Shown here: positions 43,314 through 54,210 of the stretch, piece after piece | Position numbering within the stretch: the stretch's first letter is position 1 | How the letters are laid out: every line of letters starts with the position of its first letter | NCBI RefSeq assembly: GCF_007197995.1 | Contig: NZ_VKKH01000003.1 | Coordinates: 248,001-312,000, forward strand | DNA: 64,000 nucleotides | Source of the DNA: Aliiglaciecola sp. M165 | Lineage (GTDB): Bacteria > Pseudomonadota > Gammaproteobacteria > Enterobacterales > Alteromonadaceae | Reading direction: 5' to 3' | Translations under genes and position numbers: made by a program | The notes under the pieces: model-generated | Databases searched by the model: none | What the model was told of the DNA's origin: nothing | Seen by the model: the letters and a program-made list of their open reading frames with translations, nothing else

Positions 43314-44567
43314 TCAGGTGACTTTTGCTTTTTCGCGAAATCGTGCCTGATCGTATCGCCTACTGTTAACTATTTCGCCCAACCGAATTGCGGCGTTAAG
43401 TACGTCGATATGGCGAGTGTAAAGTGGTGTAAATCCAAAACGTAAAATATCAGGTGCGCGAAAATCAGCGATAACCCCCTCATCTATCAGTGCCTGGCAG
43501 ATTGCGTAGGCGTCTTTGTGAGCCACTGAGATTTGACTGCCTCTTTTTGTTGGATCTTGAGGAGATGAAAGCGCTAAAGTTTCATTCAGCTCCAACTCAC
43601 TTAAGCATTGAATAAAAAATTCCGTTAATTTGATGGATTTTTCACGGATAAGTCGCATTTCGATGTTATCGAAAACTGACAATGCGGCGTCTAAAACGCT
43701 CATCGACAATATAGCAGGTGTTCCAGTCAAATTCTGTGAAATCGTCGGGCTTGCTTGATAGTGCTTATCAAACGCAAAAGGTGACGCATGACCCATCCAA
43801 CCATAAAGAGGCTGTTGAAAGTGACGTTGGTGGCGTTTTGCGACGTAAATAAAACCCGGCGCACCGGGTCCACCATTGAGATACTTGTAAGTGCATCCTA
43901 CTGCAAAATCCACTTCGCACTCATCTAGAGCAAGTTCCACCGCGCCGGCACTGTGCGCTAGATCCCAAATTACTAAAATGCCCTGTTCGTGGGCCATTTG
44001 AGTGAGCCTTTTCATGTCGTGAATACACCCACTTCTAAAATTCACATGGGTGAGCATTAAGACAGCCACCTCACTATTTAAAGACGGTGCTATGTCGTCT
44101 TCTGCAACCAGTTTCAGTTTGCAATGTTGCTCACCGACAAGCGAAGTAAGTCCTTGAACCATATAAAGGTCGGTTGGGAAATTATCGCTTTGAGAGAGCA
44201 CAAGGCTCCTATTCACTTGCATTTTTAATGCACCACTTAACACTTTAAACAAATTGACTGAAATGGAGTCGCAGCACAAAGTTTGCCCAGCTTGGGCACC
44301 AATAATCGGTGCGATTTTTTCTCCCACAACGTGCGGTAAATCAATCCAATTATGGGTATTCCAACTCGAAATCAAGTCAGTTCCCCACTGTTGGTTGATG
44401 ACTTCAATGGCTCTTTGTTTACAGATCTTTGGTAGAGCACCAAGGGAATTACCATCCAGATAAATTACTCCTTCGGGCAAATCAAACAATTCTCGTTTAC
44501 TAGCTAGCGGATCGACATTGTCTGCAATACAGGCGATTTGTTGTAGTGATTGATGTAATACCTTCAT
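43314..44567 (-). CDS. kynU: Kynureninase
   Basis: 417 residues, the usual length of the PLP fold-type I kynureninase. Motifs: YLDGNSLGALPK (36-47), SDNFPTD (127-133), WDLAHSAGAVEL (201-212) and PLP lysine Lys228 in CTYKYLNGGPGAPGF. The enzyme splits kynurenine to anthranilate and alanine. Its start overlaps the stop of the arylformamidase-like gene by 4 bases, so both form a kynurenine-pathway unit. Tryptophan 2,3-dioxygenase is not in the window. Confidence 0.93.
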   Translation of the reverse strand: MKVLHQSLQQIACIADNVDPLASKRELFDLPEGVIYLDGNSLGALPKICKQRAIEVINQQWGTDLISSWNTHNWIDLPHVVGEKIAPIIGAQAGQTLCCDSISVNLFKVLSGALKMQVNRSLVLSQSDNFPTDLYMVQGLTSLVGEQHCKLKLVAEDDIAPSLNSEVAVLMLTHVNFRSGCIHDMKRLTQMAHEQGILVIWDLAHSAGAVELALDECEVDFAVGCTYKYLNGGPGAPGFIYVAKRHQRHFQQPLYGWMGHASPFAFDKHYQASPTISQNLTGTPAILSMSVLDAALSVFDNIEMRLIREKSIKLTEFFIQCLSELELNETLALSSPQDPTKRGSQISVAHKDAYAICQALIDEGVIADFRAPDILRFGFTPLYTRHIDVLNAAIRLGEIVNSRRYDQARFREKAKVT

Positions 44568-45394
44568 TCATTTCTCTTATAAATTACAGACAGCAACGCG
44601 GCATAAGCAGTACTTTGTGGGTGTAAGAAGTCAAAATGCCCAGCTCCCTCCACTACGAGGACAGATGCAGATGCCTTCTCGGATTGTTCAATTGGGACTA
44701 TATTGTCTTGGCTACCGTGGATAAGAGTGACATTGTCAAACCACTTCGGCGTTGCCGCGACATACGCGTGTTTTTCCTGCACATAGCTTCCTCCCATGAA
44801 TTTGTCTGTGGCCGACTGGCAACTGTTCGTGCCCTGGCTATACGAAATCACATCGGTGATCGCAGCCAGGCCAATAGCTTCTATATTCTGATATCTGCTT
44901 TTCGCCAAAGCGTCGTTTGCCAAAAGTGCTAAGTGACCACCTGCTGAGTGACCAACTATAAAGACTTTTGTCGGATCAAAACCCCATTGGGACTGATCCA
45001 GCGCAAACTTGACGCCTTTCACCGTGTCTTCAAAGGTTCCTGGCCAGCCACCACCTTCATCACCGGTTCGTCGATATTCGATACTCCAAACCATTGCTCC
45101 TGAATTAGCCAATGCTGAGGTTAGCGCAAAACTGTGTTCGATGTTAAACGCGTTCAACCAACAACCACCATGAAGAAAAATAAGCAATGGGGGCTTCTGC
45201 TCTTTTGGTTTGGGCAGCCAGAGCTTTCCAAATTGCAAAGGAGATGCACCATAGCTCAATGTTTTGTCTGCTTGTTGAAATGGAGCCTGAAGAATATCTT
45301 TATACGGTACGTTGATTTTTTCTGCGCTAATTGCAAATCCCGCTGATAACAAACCTAACACTACTGCCGCAATTCTCAATCCGTTTAGATCCAT
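44564..45394 (-). CDS. Exported alpha/beta hydrolase, arylformamidase-like
   Basis: 276 residues. Hydrolase motifs: oxyanion FLHGGCWLN (74-82), nucleophile Ser150 in GHSAGGHLALLA, acid HGSQDNIVP and His in GAGHFDFLHP. The HGGxW block is typical of kynurenine formamidases, and the ATGA overlap with kynU supports N-formylkynurenine as substrate. Unusually, residues 1-24 (LRIAAVVLGLLSAGFAISA) look like a signal peptide, so the enzyme may be exported, which does not fit a cytoplasmic pathway. A plain esterase is the alternative. Three copies of GACGATATC lie upstream. Confidence 0.7.
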   Translation of the reverse strand: MDLNGLRIAAVVLGLLSAGFAISAEKINVPYKDILQAPFQQADKTLSYGASPLQFGKLWLPKPKEQKPPLLIFLHGGCWLNAFNIEHSFALTSALANSGAMVWSIEYRRTGDEGGGWPGTFEDTVKGVKFALDQSQWGFDPTKVFIVGHSAGGHLALLANDALAKSRYQNIEAIGLAAITDVISYSQGTNSCQSATDKFMGGSYVQEKHAYVAATPKWFDNVTLIHGSQDNIVPIEQSEKASASVLVVEGAGHFDFLHPQSTAYAALLSVIYKRNE

Positions 45395-45469
45395 AAAATT
45401 AACCCAATAAACTAATCACAAATCAGTACCATGGTAATGCGGTTAAGGGATCATAACCAGCGTAAATCT

Positions 45470-45588
45470 GACGATATCTGGGTTTTGCGACTGCTAGTTT
45501 TTAGGCGGTTTTTACGTTTTTGTACATGAAACTGAACAAAAACCCTTTAGATATCGTCGATCTCATGTCGCGCAAAGTTGACGATATC
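45470..45588. promoter_or_regulatory. Three GACGATATC boxes upstream of the kynurenine unit
   Basis: GACGATATC occurs at 45470-45478 and 45580-45588, and inverted (GATATCGTC) at 45550-45558. The last two form a 9-base inverted repeat with 21 bases between. They lie 76-194 bases upstream of the hydrolase start on its strand, so operator sites are plausible; they are also upstream of liuR on the other strand. Confidence 0.45.
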
Positions 45589-45615
45589 AAGGAAGTGAAT
45601 TAACTTAAACCAAGG

Positions 45616-45631
45616 TTTACGTGAACGTAAA
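45616..45631. promoter_or_regulatory. LiuR operator upstream of liuR
   Basis: TTTACGTGAACGTAAA, a perfect 7-2-7 palindrome 51 bases before the liuR start codon. It matches the known LiuR-type motif and the site before mmsA, implying autoregulation and co-regulation of the valine operon. Confidence 0.8.
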
Positions 45632-45681
45632 GGTAAACCCCTTAAAAAGCATAAAAGAGAAACGGATTCAAGGCGGCCCAC

Positions 45682-46113
45682 ATGAGCGATTCGACCCAAC
45701 ACTCTATTACTGATGACAAGGTCAATGAAACAATGCGCACATTCAGTATCGGTGAACTGGCTAAAGAGTTTGCTGTAACGCCTCGCTCAATTCGTTTTTA
45801 CGAAGAACAACAATTATTGACTCCTAAACGAGAAGGTCAGTCTCGGATCTACAGCAACAAAGACAGAGTTCGACTAAAGTTAGTGCTCCGAGGAAAACGT
45901 TTAGGGTTTTCGCTGGCTGAGACAAAAACGCTGTTTAATCTGTATGACAGCCACCAAAATTCTGCAGCACAACTTGAAACCATGTTGCAGATGACCGAAC
46001 AAAAACGTGCAGTGCTCAATCAGCAACTAGAAGACATAAGAATGTTGATGAGCGAACTGGATGATGTTGAGTCTCGATGCAGAGACGAACTTAAACAATT
46101 AAACAGAGGATAA
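45682..46113 (+). CDS. liuR: MerR family regulator of the leucine operon, LiuR
   Basis: 143 residues. The MerR domain begins at residue 18 ([65 protein letters not shown]), followed by a coiled coil and a short C-terminus without metal-binding cysteines. It is the first gene of the liu cluster, as in Shewanella and related genera, where LiuR represses branched-chain amino acid breakdown genes. A start at residue 18 is also possible. Five bases separate its stop from liuA. Confidence 0.9.
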   Translation: MSDSTQHSITDDKVNETMRTFSIGELAKEFAVTPRSIRFYEEQQLLTPKREGQSRIYSNKDRVRLKLVLRGKRLGFSLAETKTLFNLYDSHQNSAAQLETMLQMTEQKRAVLNQQLEDIRMLMSELDDVESRCRDELKQLNRG

Positions 46114-46118
46114 CATTG

Positions 46119-47288
46119 ATGAATGCTCCCTACCCTACACTTAATTTTGGACTTGGCGAAGACATCGATATGTTGCGTGACCACGTATACAACTTCGCCC
46201 AAGCCGAAATTGCTCCGTTGGCTGAAAAAGCAGATGAAGACAATGCCTTTCCCAATCAGCTATGGCCAAAACTTGGTGAGATGGGACTGTTAGGAGTAAC
46301 GGTAGCAGAACAATACGGTGGTTCTGATATGGGCTATCTGGCTCATACCGTTGCTATGGAAGAAGTGAGCCGCGCTTCTGCGGGTATTGGTTTAAGTTAT
46401 GGCGCGCATTCCAATTTATGTGTCAACCAGATACACAAAAACGGCAACGATGCTCAAAAAGAAAAATACTTGCCTAAACTGGTAAGTGGCGAACACATTG
46501 GCGCCCTTGCGATGAGCGAGCCCAACGCGGGTTCAGACGTTGTCAGCATGAAGCTGCGTGCAGACAAAAAAGGTGACAAGTACATTCTCAATGGTAATAA
46601 AATGTGGATCACCAATGGTCCTGATGCACATACTTTTGTTATCTATGCAAAAACAGACGTTAATGGCGGATCACGTGGGATTACGGCCTTTATCGTTGAA
46701 AAAGACACACCAGGGTTCACCCAAGCACAAAAGCTCGACAAATTGGGTATGCGTTCCTCAAATACTTGTGAATTGGTTTTCCAAGACTGTGAAGTGCCTG
46801 AAGAAAATATTCTCGGCCACGAAGGCGGTGGCGTTAAAGTTCTAATGAGTGGCCTTGATTATGAACGTCTTGTGTTATCGGGTGGTCCACTTGGGATTAT
46901 GCAAGCCTGCATGGATGTTGTTGTGCCTTATATTCATGATCGCCAGCAGTTTGGTCAATCCATCGGCCAATTCCAATTAGTACAAGGCAAAATTGCCGAT
47001 ATGTACACTCAAATGAATGCTGCCAGAGCTTATGTTTATGCTGTTGCTCGCTCATGCGATCGCGGTGAAACCACACGTAAAGATGCAGCCGGTGCTATCC
47101 TATACTCTGCAGAGTTGGCGACCAAAATGGCACTTGATGCCATTCAATTGCTTGGCGGTAATGGCTACATAAATGAGTACTCAACGGGCAGATTGTTGCG
47201 CGATGCCAAATTATACGAAATCGGCGCTGGCACCTCAGAAATTCGCCGCATGTTGATCGGTCGAGAGCTGTTCAACGAAACGCTTTAA
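46119..47288 (+). CDS. liuA: Isovaleryl-CoA dehydrogenase
   Basis: 389 residues from the ATG at 46119 (AGAGGA 8 bases upstream). Acyl-CoA dehydrogenase blocks: [59 protein letters not shown] (the catalytic Glu region typical for isovaleryl-CoA dehydrogenases, LDYERLVL), [47 protein letters not shown] enzyme of leucine breakdown, oxidising isovaleryl-CoA to 3-methylcrotonyl-CoA. First enzyme gene of the liu operon. Confidence 0.95.
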   Translation: MNAPYPTLNFGLGEDIDMLRDHVYNFAQAEIAPLAEKADEDNAFPNQLWPKLGEMGLLGVTVAEQYGGSDMGYLAHTVAMEEVSRASAGIGLSYGAHSNLCVNQIHKNGNDAQKEKYLPKLVSGEHIGALAMSEPNAGSDVVSMKLRADKKGDKYILNGNKMWITNGPDAHTFVIYAKTDVNGGSRGITAFIVEKDTPGFTQAQKLDKLGMRSSNTCELVFQDCEVPEENILGHEGGGVKVLMSGLDYERLVLSGGPLGIMQACMDVVVPYIHDRQQFGQSIGQFQLVQGKIADMYTQMNAARAYVYAVARSCDRGETTRKDAAGAILYSAELATKMALDAIQLLGGNGYINEYSTGRLLRDAKLYEIGAGTSEIRRMLIGRELFNETL

Positions 47289-47363
47289 TCACCAGTTCTG
47301 GACTGACATCATAATGTCATGTCAGTCCGTTAAAAATAGCTTAATTGGATCAGGAGCAAATCT

Positions 47364-48971
47364 GTGCCCCGAATTGCCTCAAAAATAAATACGCAATCTC
47401 AGGACTTCGCTGACAACGTAGCTCATATGCGTGAACAAGTAGCGGACCTGAAAGAAATCGTCGCTAAAATAAAACTGGGTGGCGGTGAAAAGTCAAACGA
47501 ACGTCATACCTCTCGCGGCAAACTTTTACCCCGAGAGCGCATAAACGTGCTATTAGACAGTGGTTCGCCATTTTTGGAGTTGTCTCAATTGGCGGCTTGG
47601 AACGTTTACGAAGACTATGTCCCTGCGGCAGGCGTCATTGCGGGTATTGGCCGAGTCTCGGGCATTGAATGCATGATCGTTGCTAACGATGCAACTGTGA
47701 AAGGCGGTACCTATTACCCTCTGACGGTAAAAAAACATCTTCGCGCGCAAACCATTGCTCAGCAAAACAACCTGCCATGCATTTATTTAGTCGATTCCGG
47801 TGGTGCCAACCTGCCTAGACAGGACGAAGTATTCCCGGATCGTGAGCATTTTGGTCGCATCTTTTTCAATCAGGCGAATTTGTCTGCGCAAAATATTCCA
47901 CAAATCGCGGTAGTAATGGGGTCTTGTACCGCAGGTGGAGCTTATGTGCCGGCGATGGCAGATGAATCCATCATCGTCAAACAACAGGGAACCATTTTTC
48001 TTGGTGGTCCCCCCTTGGTTAAAGCGGCTACCGGGGAAGTTGTCACGGCAGAAGAGCTCGGCGGTGGCGATGTGCACTGTCGAACGTCTGGAGTAGTAGA
48101 TCATTTGGCTAATAATGATCATCATGCACTGACTATTGCCCGTGACGCCGTAGCGCGTCTTAACCGACCCAAAGTCACCTACATTGACAAAATCGATCCG
48201 GTAGAACCTGCCTACCCAGTTGAAGATGTTTATGGCGTGATCCCAAAAGATGCAAGACAACCTTTTGATGTTAGAGAGGTCATTGCACGCATAGTTGATG
48301 GTTCTGAGTTTGATGAATTCAAAGCGCTGTTTGGCACAACTTTGGTGTGTGGGTTCGCGCGTATCTTTGGTTATCCTGTTGGGATTGTCGCGAACAACGG
48401 GATTTTGTTTTCCGAGTCGGCACAAAAAGGTGCACACTTTATTGAGTTGTGCTCGCAACGCAAAATCCCATTAATTTTCTTACAAAATATCACCGGGTTC
48501 ATGGTCGGGAAACAATATGAATCTGGCGGCATTGCAAAGCACGGAGCAAAAATGGTGACTGCCGTTGCTTGTGCTAAAGTCCCCAAATTTACCGTGCTCA
48601 TAGGAGGTAGTTTTGGTGCAGGCAACTATGGCATGTGCGGTCGTGCTTACGATCCAAGATTTATGTTCATGTGGCCCAATGCGCGGATTTCAGTGATGGG
48701 CGGCGAACAAGCAGCAGGTGTACTTGCTCAGGTCAAACGGGATCAAAAAACGCGTCAAGGTGAAGATTGGAGCGAAGATCAAGAAGCGGCGTTCAAGCAA
48801 CCCATAATCGATACATACGAAGAACAAGGACATCCTTACTATGCATCTGCAAGACTATGGGATGATGGCGTGATTGATCCGGCTGACACGCGATTTGTAC
48901 TGGCACTTTCGATTTCCGCATCATTAAACAAACCCATTGAAGAAACACGCTTTGGCGTGTTCAGAATGTAA
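47364..48971 (+). CDS. liuB: 3-methylcrotonyl-CoA carboxylase, carboxyltransferase (beta) subunit
   Basis: 535 residues, standard length. Conserved acyl-CoA carboxyltransferase blocks: [91 protein letters not shown] and [41 protein letters not shown]. The start is GTG with AGGAG 7-8 bases upstream. It forms the MCC complex with LiuD. Confidence 0.95.
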   Translation: MPRIASKINTQSQDFADNVAHMREQVADLKEIVAKIKLGGGEKSNERHTSRGKLLPRERINVLLDSGSPFLELSQLAAWNVYEDYVPAAGVIAGIGRVSGIECMIVANDATVKGGTYYPLTVKKHLRAQTIAQQNNLPCIYLVDSGGANLPRQDEVFPDREHFGRIFFNQANLSAQNIPQIAVVMGSCTAGGAYVPAMADESIIVKQQGTIFLGGPPLVKAATGEVVTAEELGGGDVHCRTSGVVDHLANNDHHALTIARDAVARLNRPKVTYIDKIDPVEPAYPVEDVYGVIPKDARQPFDVREVIARIVDGSEFDEFKALFGTTLVCGFARIFGYPVGIVANNGILFSESAQKGAHFIELCSQRKIPLIFLQNITGFMVGKQYESGGIAKHGAKMVTAVACAKVPKFTVLIGGSFGAGNYGMCGRAYDPRFMFMWPNARISVMGGEQAAGVLAQVKRDQKTRQGEDWSEDQEAAFKQPIIDTYEEQGHPYYASARLWDDGVIDPADTRFVLALSISASLNKPIEETRFGVFRM

Positions 48972-48985
48972 GGTAGTTTCCGAAC

Positions 48986-49804
48986 ATGACAGATTTAAAC
49001 ATTTCTCCCCAGGCCAATGAGCAAGGTGTTTTGTATCATTTAGACGACCGAGGGGTTGTCACTATTACTTTGAACAGACCGGAAAAGCACAACGCGTTTG
49101 ATGATCAAATTATTGCCACGCTGACCCAAATGTTTAATCGCGCCGCACGTGATAACAAGGCGAGAGTTGTTGTTTTACAAGCGGCAGGGAAAAGCTTCTG
49201 CGCCGGTGCGGATCTCAATTGGATGAAGCGCATGGCAAGCTACTCGTATGATGAAAATGTAGCCGATGCTAATGCCTTGGCGACCATGTTGCATACGCTA
49301 TACACCCTGCCTAAGCCAACCATTGCAAAAATTCAGGGCGCAGCCTTTGGTGGAGCAGTAGGACTGGTTGCCTGCTGTGACATTGCCATCTCAAGCCGAC
49401 TTAGTAAGTTTTGCCTAAGCGAAGTTAAACTAGGGCTTATTCCCGCGACGATCAGTCCTTACGTCATCGATGCCATGGGCGATCGCGTTGCCAGACGCTA
49501 CTTTATGACTGCCGAGGTATTCTCTGCTCGTCGAGCCCGTAGACTCGGCTTAATCAGTGAATCGGTGACCGAAGAAGAGTTAGACAGTAATGTTGAGCTT
49601 TTGGTATCACAAATATTGTCAAATGGGCCAGTTGCTGTGGCGGCTGCAAAACAATTAGTTTTCGATGTAAAAGACGAACCGCTTGAAGAAGAATTGATAG
49701 AAAAAACTAGTCTGCGTATTGCCACGACTCGAGTATCTGCAGAGGGTCAAGAAGGTTTATCTGCATTCTTGGAAAAACGCACACCGGCATGGCGAGTACA
49801 ATAA
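48986..49804 (+). CDS. liuC: Methylglutaconyl-CoA hydratase
   Basis: 272 residues of the enoyl-CoA hydratase family: TLNRPEKHNAFDDQII, GKSFCAGADLNWMKRMASYSYDENVADA (first oxyanion element), KIQGAAFGGAVGLVACCDIAIS (second) and LSEVKLGLIPATISPYV with the catalytic Glu. The WMKRMA phrase is typical of LiuC. It hydrates 3-methylglutaconyl-CoA to HMG-CoA. Its stop codon overlaps the liuD start by one base (TAATG). Confidence 0.94.
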   Translation: MTDLNISPQANEQGVLYHLDDRGVVTITLNRPEKHNAFDDQIIATLTQMFNRAARDNKARVVVLQAAGKSFCAGADLNWMKRMASYSYDENVADANALATMLHTLYTLPKPTIAKIQGAAFGGAVGLVACCDIAISSRLSKFCLSEVKLGLIPATISPYVIDAMGDRVARRYFMTAEVFSARRARRLGLISESVTEEELDSNVELLVSQILSNGPVAVAAAKQLVFDVKDEPLEEELIEKTSLRIATTRVSAEGQEGLSAFLEKRTPAWRVQ

Positions 49805-51822
49805 TGAAACAAACACGTCCAATTAAAAAACTATTGATCGCTAATCGCGGCGAAATTAGCTGCCGAATCATTAAAACTGCCCGCAAGATGGGTATCGCTA
49901 CTGTCGCTGTTTATTCTGATGCCGACGCTAATGCATTACACGTTAAAATGGCAGACGAAGCCGTTAGACTTGGACCCGCACCTTCCCGTGAAAGCTATCT
50001 TAAGGGTGAGCTGATTATTGCCGCTGCTATAAAATTGGGTGTGGATGCGATTCACCCTGGTTACGGCTTTTTGTCAGAGAATGCCCAGTTCTGCAAACTT
50101 TGTGAACAACACGATATTATTTTTGTCGGTCCGCCTGTGCCAGCGATCGAGGCGATGGGATCCAAATCAGCCGCTAAACAAATCATGCAAAAGGCTGGTG
50201 TGCCCCTGGTGCCTGGATACCACGGCGAGGATCAATCAGCGGACCTACTCAAGCAACATGCTGATGATATGGGCTACCCGGTACTGCTTAAAGCAGCCGC
50301 TGGTGGTGGTGGTAAAGGAATGCGACAAGTTGCCGCTAGCAATGAGTTTTTTGCTGCGTTAGATGCGGCAAAACGTGAAGCCATGTCAAGTTTCAGCGAT
50401 GACATAATGTTAGTAGAAAAGTATTTGGCTGATCCGCGTCACGTTGAAATACAGGTGTTTTGTGACAACCACGGCAACGGCGTTTATCTATTTGAACGAG
50501 ATTGTTCGGTACAACGACGACATCAAAAAGTTATCGAAGAGGCGCCAGCTCCGGGAATGACTGAAGCATTACGCGCACAAATGGGCGAAGCCGCGCTCAA
50601 AGCCGCTCATGCTATCAATTATGTCGGTGCTGGAACTGTCGAGTTTTTACTGGAACCCGATGGTCAATTTTTCTTCATGGAAATGAACACTCGTTTGCAG
50701 GTTGAACACCCAGTAACAGAGATGATTACCCAACAAGACTTGGTTGAATGGCAGCTCAAAGTCGCTCAAAACGAGATACTTCCCTGCGAACAAAGTGATT
50801 TGCAAATCCACGGCCATGCATTCGAAGCTCGTGTCTATGCAGAAGATCCAAACAACGACTTTTTACCTTCAACCGGTAAATTGATTAAGCTTGTTCCGCC
50901 AACAGAATCACAACACGTGCGCGTTGACACTGGGGTGCTTCAAGGCGATGACGTATCACCCTATTACGATCCTATGATTGCCAAACTGATCGTTTGGGAT
51001 GCAGACCGCGCAACAGCTTTAGCCAGATTGGCTAGTGCTCTAAGCGATTATCACGTGGATGGTGTAACCACAAATATAGACTTTTTATATAACCTGGCAT
51101 CACACGAAGCCTTTCAACAAGAAAAATTAACCACACACTTTATTGAGCGCCATGAATCTTCGTTGTTTTTGAGTGACTTATCTTCAACTGAAACAATGGT
51201 TCCAATCGCCACTGCGTTTCTGATAATGCGTCGCCAAAGTGAAAACCAATCAAAAGACTTGGTTAATTCACCTTGGCAAGCAAGTAATCATTGGCGCATG
51301 AATGAATCCCATTTAGAAAAGTTAGAGTTGCTTATTCAAGGTATTTCAATATCTGTCAAAGTAGAACATTTGGGGCGTTTGGATCACACAAGGCACTCCT
51401 TAAAAATTTTTGTCGACAATAAAGAATACGTTTGCGTTTGTGAGCTGAGCAAAGATGTGATGAACATCAACCTAAATGGTCACAATCAGCAGATCAAGTG
51501 GGTTGAACGTACTGAGCATGCCACACTTTTCACTGAGCAGATGGCGGTAACCTGTGCGATTCAAGCGCCTGATCTAGGCCTTGAAGATGTCGACGATCAT
51601 CACGGTGGTTTCAATGCGCCAATGAACGGCACTATCGTGGGTCTATTAGTCGACGTTGACCAACTAGTAGAAAAAGGTGACACGTTGATGGTCATGGAAG
51701 CTATGAAGATGGAACACGCTATCAAAGCGCCGAACAAAGGTAAAGTGACTGAGTTTTATTTTAGCGCAGGTGACTTAGTTGGTGGTGGCGCACAACTTTT
51801 AGCCTTTGAGCTACAAGAGTAA
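49804..51822 (+). CDS. liuD: 3-methylcrotonyl-CoA carboxylase, biotin-containing (alpha) subunit
   Basis: 672 residues from the ATG at 49804, which forms a TAATG overlap with liuC; a frame start five codons earlier is not needed. Biotin carboxylase domain with [30 protein letters not shown] loop [32 protein letters not shown] and [14 protein letters not shown]; a linker; and a C-terminal biotinyl domain with the biotin lysine in [14 protein letters not shown]. Carboxylates 3-methylcrotonyl-CoA together with LiuB. Confidence 0.95.
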   Translation: MKQTRPIKKLLIANRGEISCRIIKTARKMGIATVAVYSDADANALHVKMADEAVRLGPAPSRESYLKGELIIAAAIKLGVDAIHPGYGFLSENAQFCKLCEQHDIIFVGPPVPAIEAMGSKSAAKQIMQKAGVPLVPGYHGEDQSADLLKQHADDMGYPVLLKAAAGGGGKGMRQVAASNEFFAALDAAKREAMSSFSDDIMLVEKYLADPRHVEIQVFCDNHGNGVYLFERDCSVQRRHQKVIEEAPAPGMTEALRAQMGEAALKAAHAINYVGAGTVEFLLEPDGQFFFMEMNTRLQVEHPVTEMITQQDLVEWQLKVAQNEILPCEQSDLQIHGHAFEARVYAEDPNNDFLPSTGKLIKLVPPTESQHVRVDTGVLQGDDVSPYYDPMIAKLIVWDADRATALARLASALSDYHVDGVTTNIDFLYNLASHEAFQQEKLTTHFIERHESSLFLSDLSSTETMVPIATAFLIMRRQSENQSKDLVNSPWQASNHWRMNESHLEKLELLIQGISISVKVEHLGRLDHTRHSLKIFVDNKEYVCVCELSKDVMNINLNGHNQQIKWVERTEHATLFTEQMAVTCAIQAPDLGLEDVDDHHGGFNAPMNGTIVGLLVDVDQLVEKGDTLMVMEAMKMEHAIKAPNKGKVTEFYFSAGDLVGGGAQLLAFELQE

Positions 51823-51830
51823 ACATTACT

Positions 51831-52739
51831 ATGCAAACGCTCAACTACCCTGAAAAAGTGAAAATCGTAGAAGTTGGCCCCAGAGACGGTCTACAAAACG
51901 AAAAACAACCTGTGAGTTTACAGAGCAAATTAACCTTGATTGATGAGCTCGCGTCAGCAGGATTAAACGTGATCGAAGCAGGCAGTTTTGTGTCGCCCAA
52001 ATGGGTGCCACAAATGGCTGACAGTGGTGAAATATTTAGACAAATGAAGCGTCATTCTGGCGTCACATATACCGCATTAACTCCGAATTTAAAGGGCTTT
52101 GAAGCTGCGCTTGAAGCAGATGTCGATGAAGTCGCGGTGTTTGGCGCCGCGTCTGAAGCCTTTTCACAAAAGAACATCAACTGTTCAATCGATGAAAGCC
52201 TGCAGCGATTCCAACCATTAGTTGAGCTGGCGAATCAAAAAGATATCAAAGTCCGAGGTTACCTCTCTTGTGTCTTAGGGTGCCCTTATGAAGGGGAAAT
52301 CGCCCCACAAAAAGTCGCTGATGTAGCACAAAAGCTATTAAAAATGGGCTGCTATGAAATATCATTGGGAGACACCATAGGTGTTGGAACCCCGGTTAAA
52401 ACCCGCATGATGTTAGAACATGTATTACAAGTAGTTCCTTTAGATCAAGTCGCTGTGCATTTTCATGATACCTATGGCCAGGCTTTGGCAAATATTTTGG
52501 TTGCGCTTCAACTAGGCATTTCAACAATTGACAGTGCTGTAGCGGGTTTAGGTGGATGTCCTTATGCCAGAGGCGCGTCCGGTAATGTGGCAACCGAAGA
52601 CGTGGTATACATGTTAAATGGCATGGGAATTGAGTCCGGCGTGGATCTCAACGCTCTAGCGTTGGCAGGTAGAAATATCATGCAGGCATTGGGGCGAGAA
52701 TCACTGTCGAAGGTCGCCGCCGCGCTAAGTCAACAATAA
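51831..52739 (+). CDS. liuE: Hydroxymethylglutaryl-CoA lyase
   Basis: 302 residues, TIM-barrel lyase: [68 protein letters not shown] (metal His) and the signature [26 protein letters not shown] with the catalytic Cys. It splits HMG-CoA to acetoacetate and acetyl-CoA, the last step of the pathway. It begins 8 bases after liuD and is the last gene of the operon. Confidence 0.95.
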   Translation: MQTLNYPEKVKIVEVGPRDGLQNEKQPVSLQSKLTLIDELASAGLNVIEAGSFVSPKWVPQMADSGEIFRQMKRHSGVTYTALTPNLKGFEAALEADVDEVAVFGAASEAFSQKNINCSIDESLQRFQPLVELANQKDIKVRGYLSCVLGCPYEGEIAPQKVADVAQKLLKMGCYEISLGDTIGVGTPVKTRMMLEHVLQVVPLDQVAVHFHDTYGQALANILVALQLGISTIDSAVAGLGGCPYARGASGNVATEDVVYMLNGMGIESGVDLNALALAGRNIMQALGRESLSKVAAALSQQ

Positions 52740-52879
52740 CTAGTGATGCGACTATGGGTGATTGGTCGCGGAGGACTCCGCCCAAGAGCACCGCGGAGTT
52801 GACGTTGAGATAGACAGTGGCGTTGACGTTGTAATTATGGGAATCACCGGAGTCGATGAGCATTCCAATCCCGCGTCAT

Positions 52880-52909
52880 CCCGTCAGCGCTCTTGGGACG
52901 GGTTCTTTT
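52880..52909 (+). terminator. Terminator after the liu operon
   Basis: CCCGTC and GACGGG pair around an 11-base loop and are followed by TTCTTTT. About 140 bases past the liuE stop codon. Confidence 0.7.
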
Positions 52910-52950
52910 AACCACTAGCACTGATTTTTCGTTAACACCTACCGCATAAC

Positions 52951-54180
52951 TCAACTCACACGTTTCTTCTGTAGTGTACGATTAAATATCGCCAAAGCTT
53001 CTGCTTTAGCTCGTTGCACATCGTAATTTGCAGCAGTGATACGACTCACTGCTGCATTCAAATCTTCAGTATTCATACATCCTTGCAACAATGCGAAACC
53101 ATCGCGGAGCTTAGGAAAAGCGGCAACTAGCTTACTGGACACCATTGGCAGAGCCATGTACCGAGGAAAAAAATTCTCTGTATCTTGAAGTGCAACGACC
53201 TGCCCTTTTGTAAGCTGAGGATCAGATTCATAGCCGGTAAACACCTGAGCTTCTTCTGTTTTCAATGCTGCATAACGGTCGGAACCGCAAGGCAAAACGG
53301 ATTTAAAATTAATCCCATATTCAACTAGACCAAGTAAACAATCTTGGCGATTAATAAATTCCGGATCGGCACTAATGACTAGATTCTTCGCTTTAGTTTT
53401 TAGATCGCTGAGCGTTTCTATCTGATGCTCATCTCTTTGCGCTTCCGTCATTACCAGGCAGTAGTCTTCGCTGCAACCTAGTGTTGGAAACCACTCGATA
53501 CCGAGGTTTTGTCCATATACATTTAATGTTTCGATTATCTCTTCATCGGACTTACACTGAGTATGATCGTCGTCAGCTGTGTGCGAAATATTAAAATATT
53601 GAATACAGGTGCCAGTAAAATCCATATAAAGATCGATCCAGCGGTACTTCAATTCCGCAAAGTTATGCATGCTGTCTCCATTTGGATAGCGGATAACACA
53701 TCGAATGTCTGGCTCGACATGATTTATCGCCAAGGCGAGTAACTCGGATAAAAATAGTTGGGAGGGATCACTTTTTGTACCAATAATCAGTTCAGGATTG
53801 GGCTGTGAAAGCCTTTGGTCTGCCAAAATATCCTCACCTGCTAACATAGGCCATAAGGATTGTTCAGATGTGCTGACTTGCTGCTGCACGCGATTGATGG
53901 TGTGTTTAAAATCGGATTTTAGTTCATGTAGTTGGACATGGAATTCTTTATCTGAAACCCTCAATGTTAGTGACTGAATGAAACTAGGCATATTGATAAT
54001 GACAAAAGGCATGATCAGTAGTGCAAACAATATCAGCACTTGATTTGTCGCACGCAAATGCTGATCAAGACCAAATAATTTTAGTTCGGCAAGAAAAAAC
54101 AACAACACTGCAATGCAGTATGCGCCGAGAAGATAATTTGTCGGATTTTTAAACCACCTTTTATCTTTTGAAACTCTCAT
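52951..54180 (-). CDS. Membrane-tethered OpuAC-like substrate-binding protein
   Basis: 409 residues. Two membrane helices (about 16-36 and 44-70) are followed by a coiled-coil linker (85-110) and a glycine-betaine-type binding domain (PF04069-like): LIIGTKSDPSQLFLSELLALAINH, LGIEWFPTLGCSEDYCLVMTEAQRD, ETLSDLKTKAKNLVISADPEFINRQD, YAALKTEEAQVFTGYESDPQLTKG. No permease or ATPase gene is adjacent. With the basic N-terminus inside, two helices would leave the binding domain in the cytoplasm, which is odd; it also has several cysteines. Ligand unknown. Confidence 0.7.
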   Translation of the reverse strand: MRVSKDKRWFKNPTNYLLGAYCIAVLLFFLAELKLFGLDQHLRATNQVLILFALLIMPFVIINMPSFIQSLTLRVSDKEFHVQLHELKSDFKHTINRVQQQVSTSEQSLWPMLAGEDILADQRLSQPNPELIIGTKSDPSQLFLSELLALAINHVEPDIRCVIRYPNGDSMHNFAELKYRWIDLYMDFTGTCIQYFNISHTADDDHTQCKSDEEIIETLNVYGQNLGIEWFPTLGCSEDYCLVMTEAQRDEHQIETLSDLKTKAKNLVISADPEFINRQDCLLGLVEYGINFKSVLPCGSDRYAALKTEEAQVFTGYESDPQLTKGQVVALQDTENFFPRYMALPMVSSKLVAAFPKLRDGFALLQGCMNTEDLNAAVSRITAANYDVQRAKAEALAIFNRTLQKKRVS

Positions 54181-54210
54181 ATTTTCTCCGTAGACAGGTC
54201 TATTGCTTTG

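Noticed and set aside
47787-48458. 223-codon frame opposite liuB
   Set aside because: Shadow of the very well conserved carboxyltransferase gene; the product has no recognisable feature.
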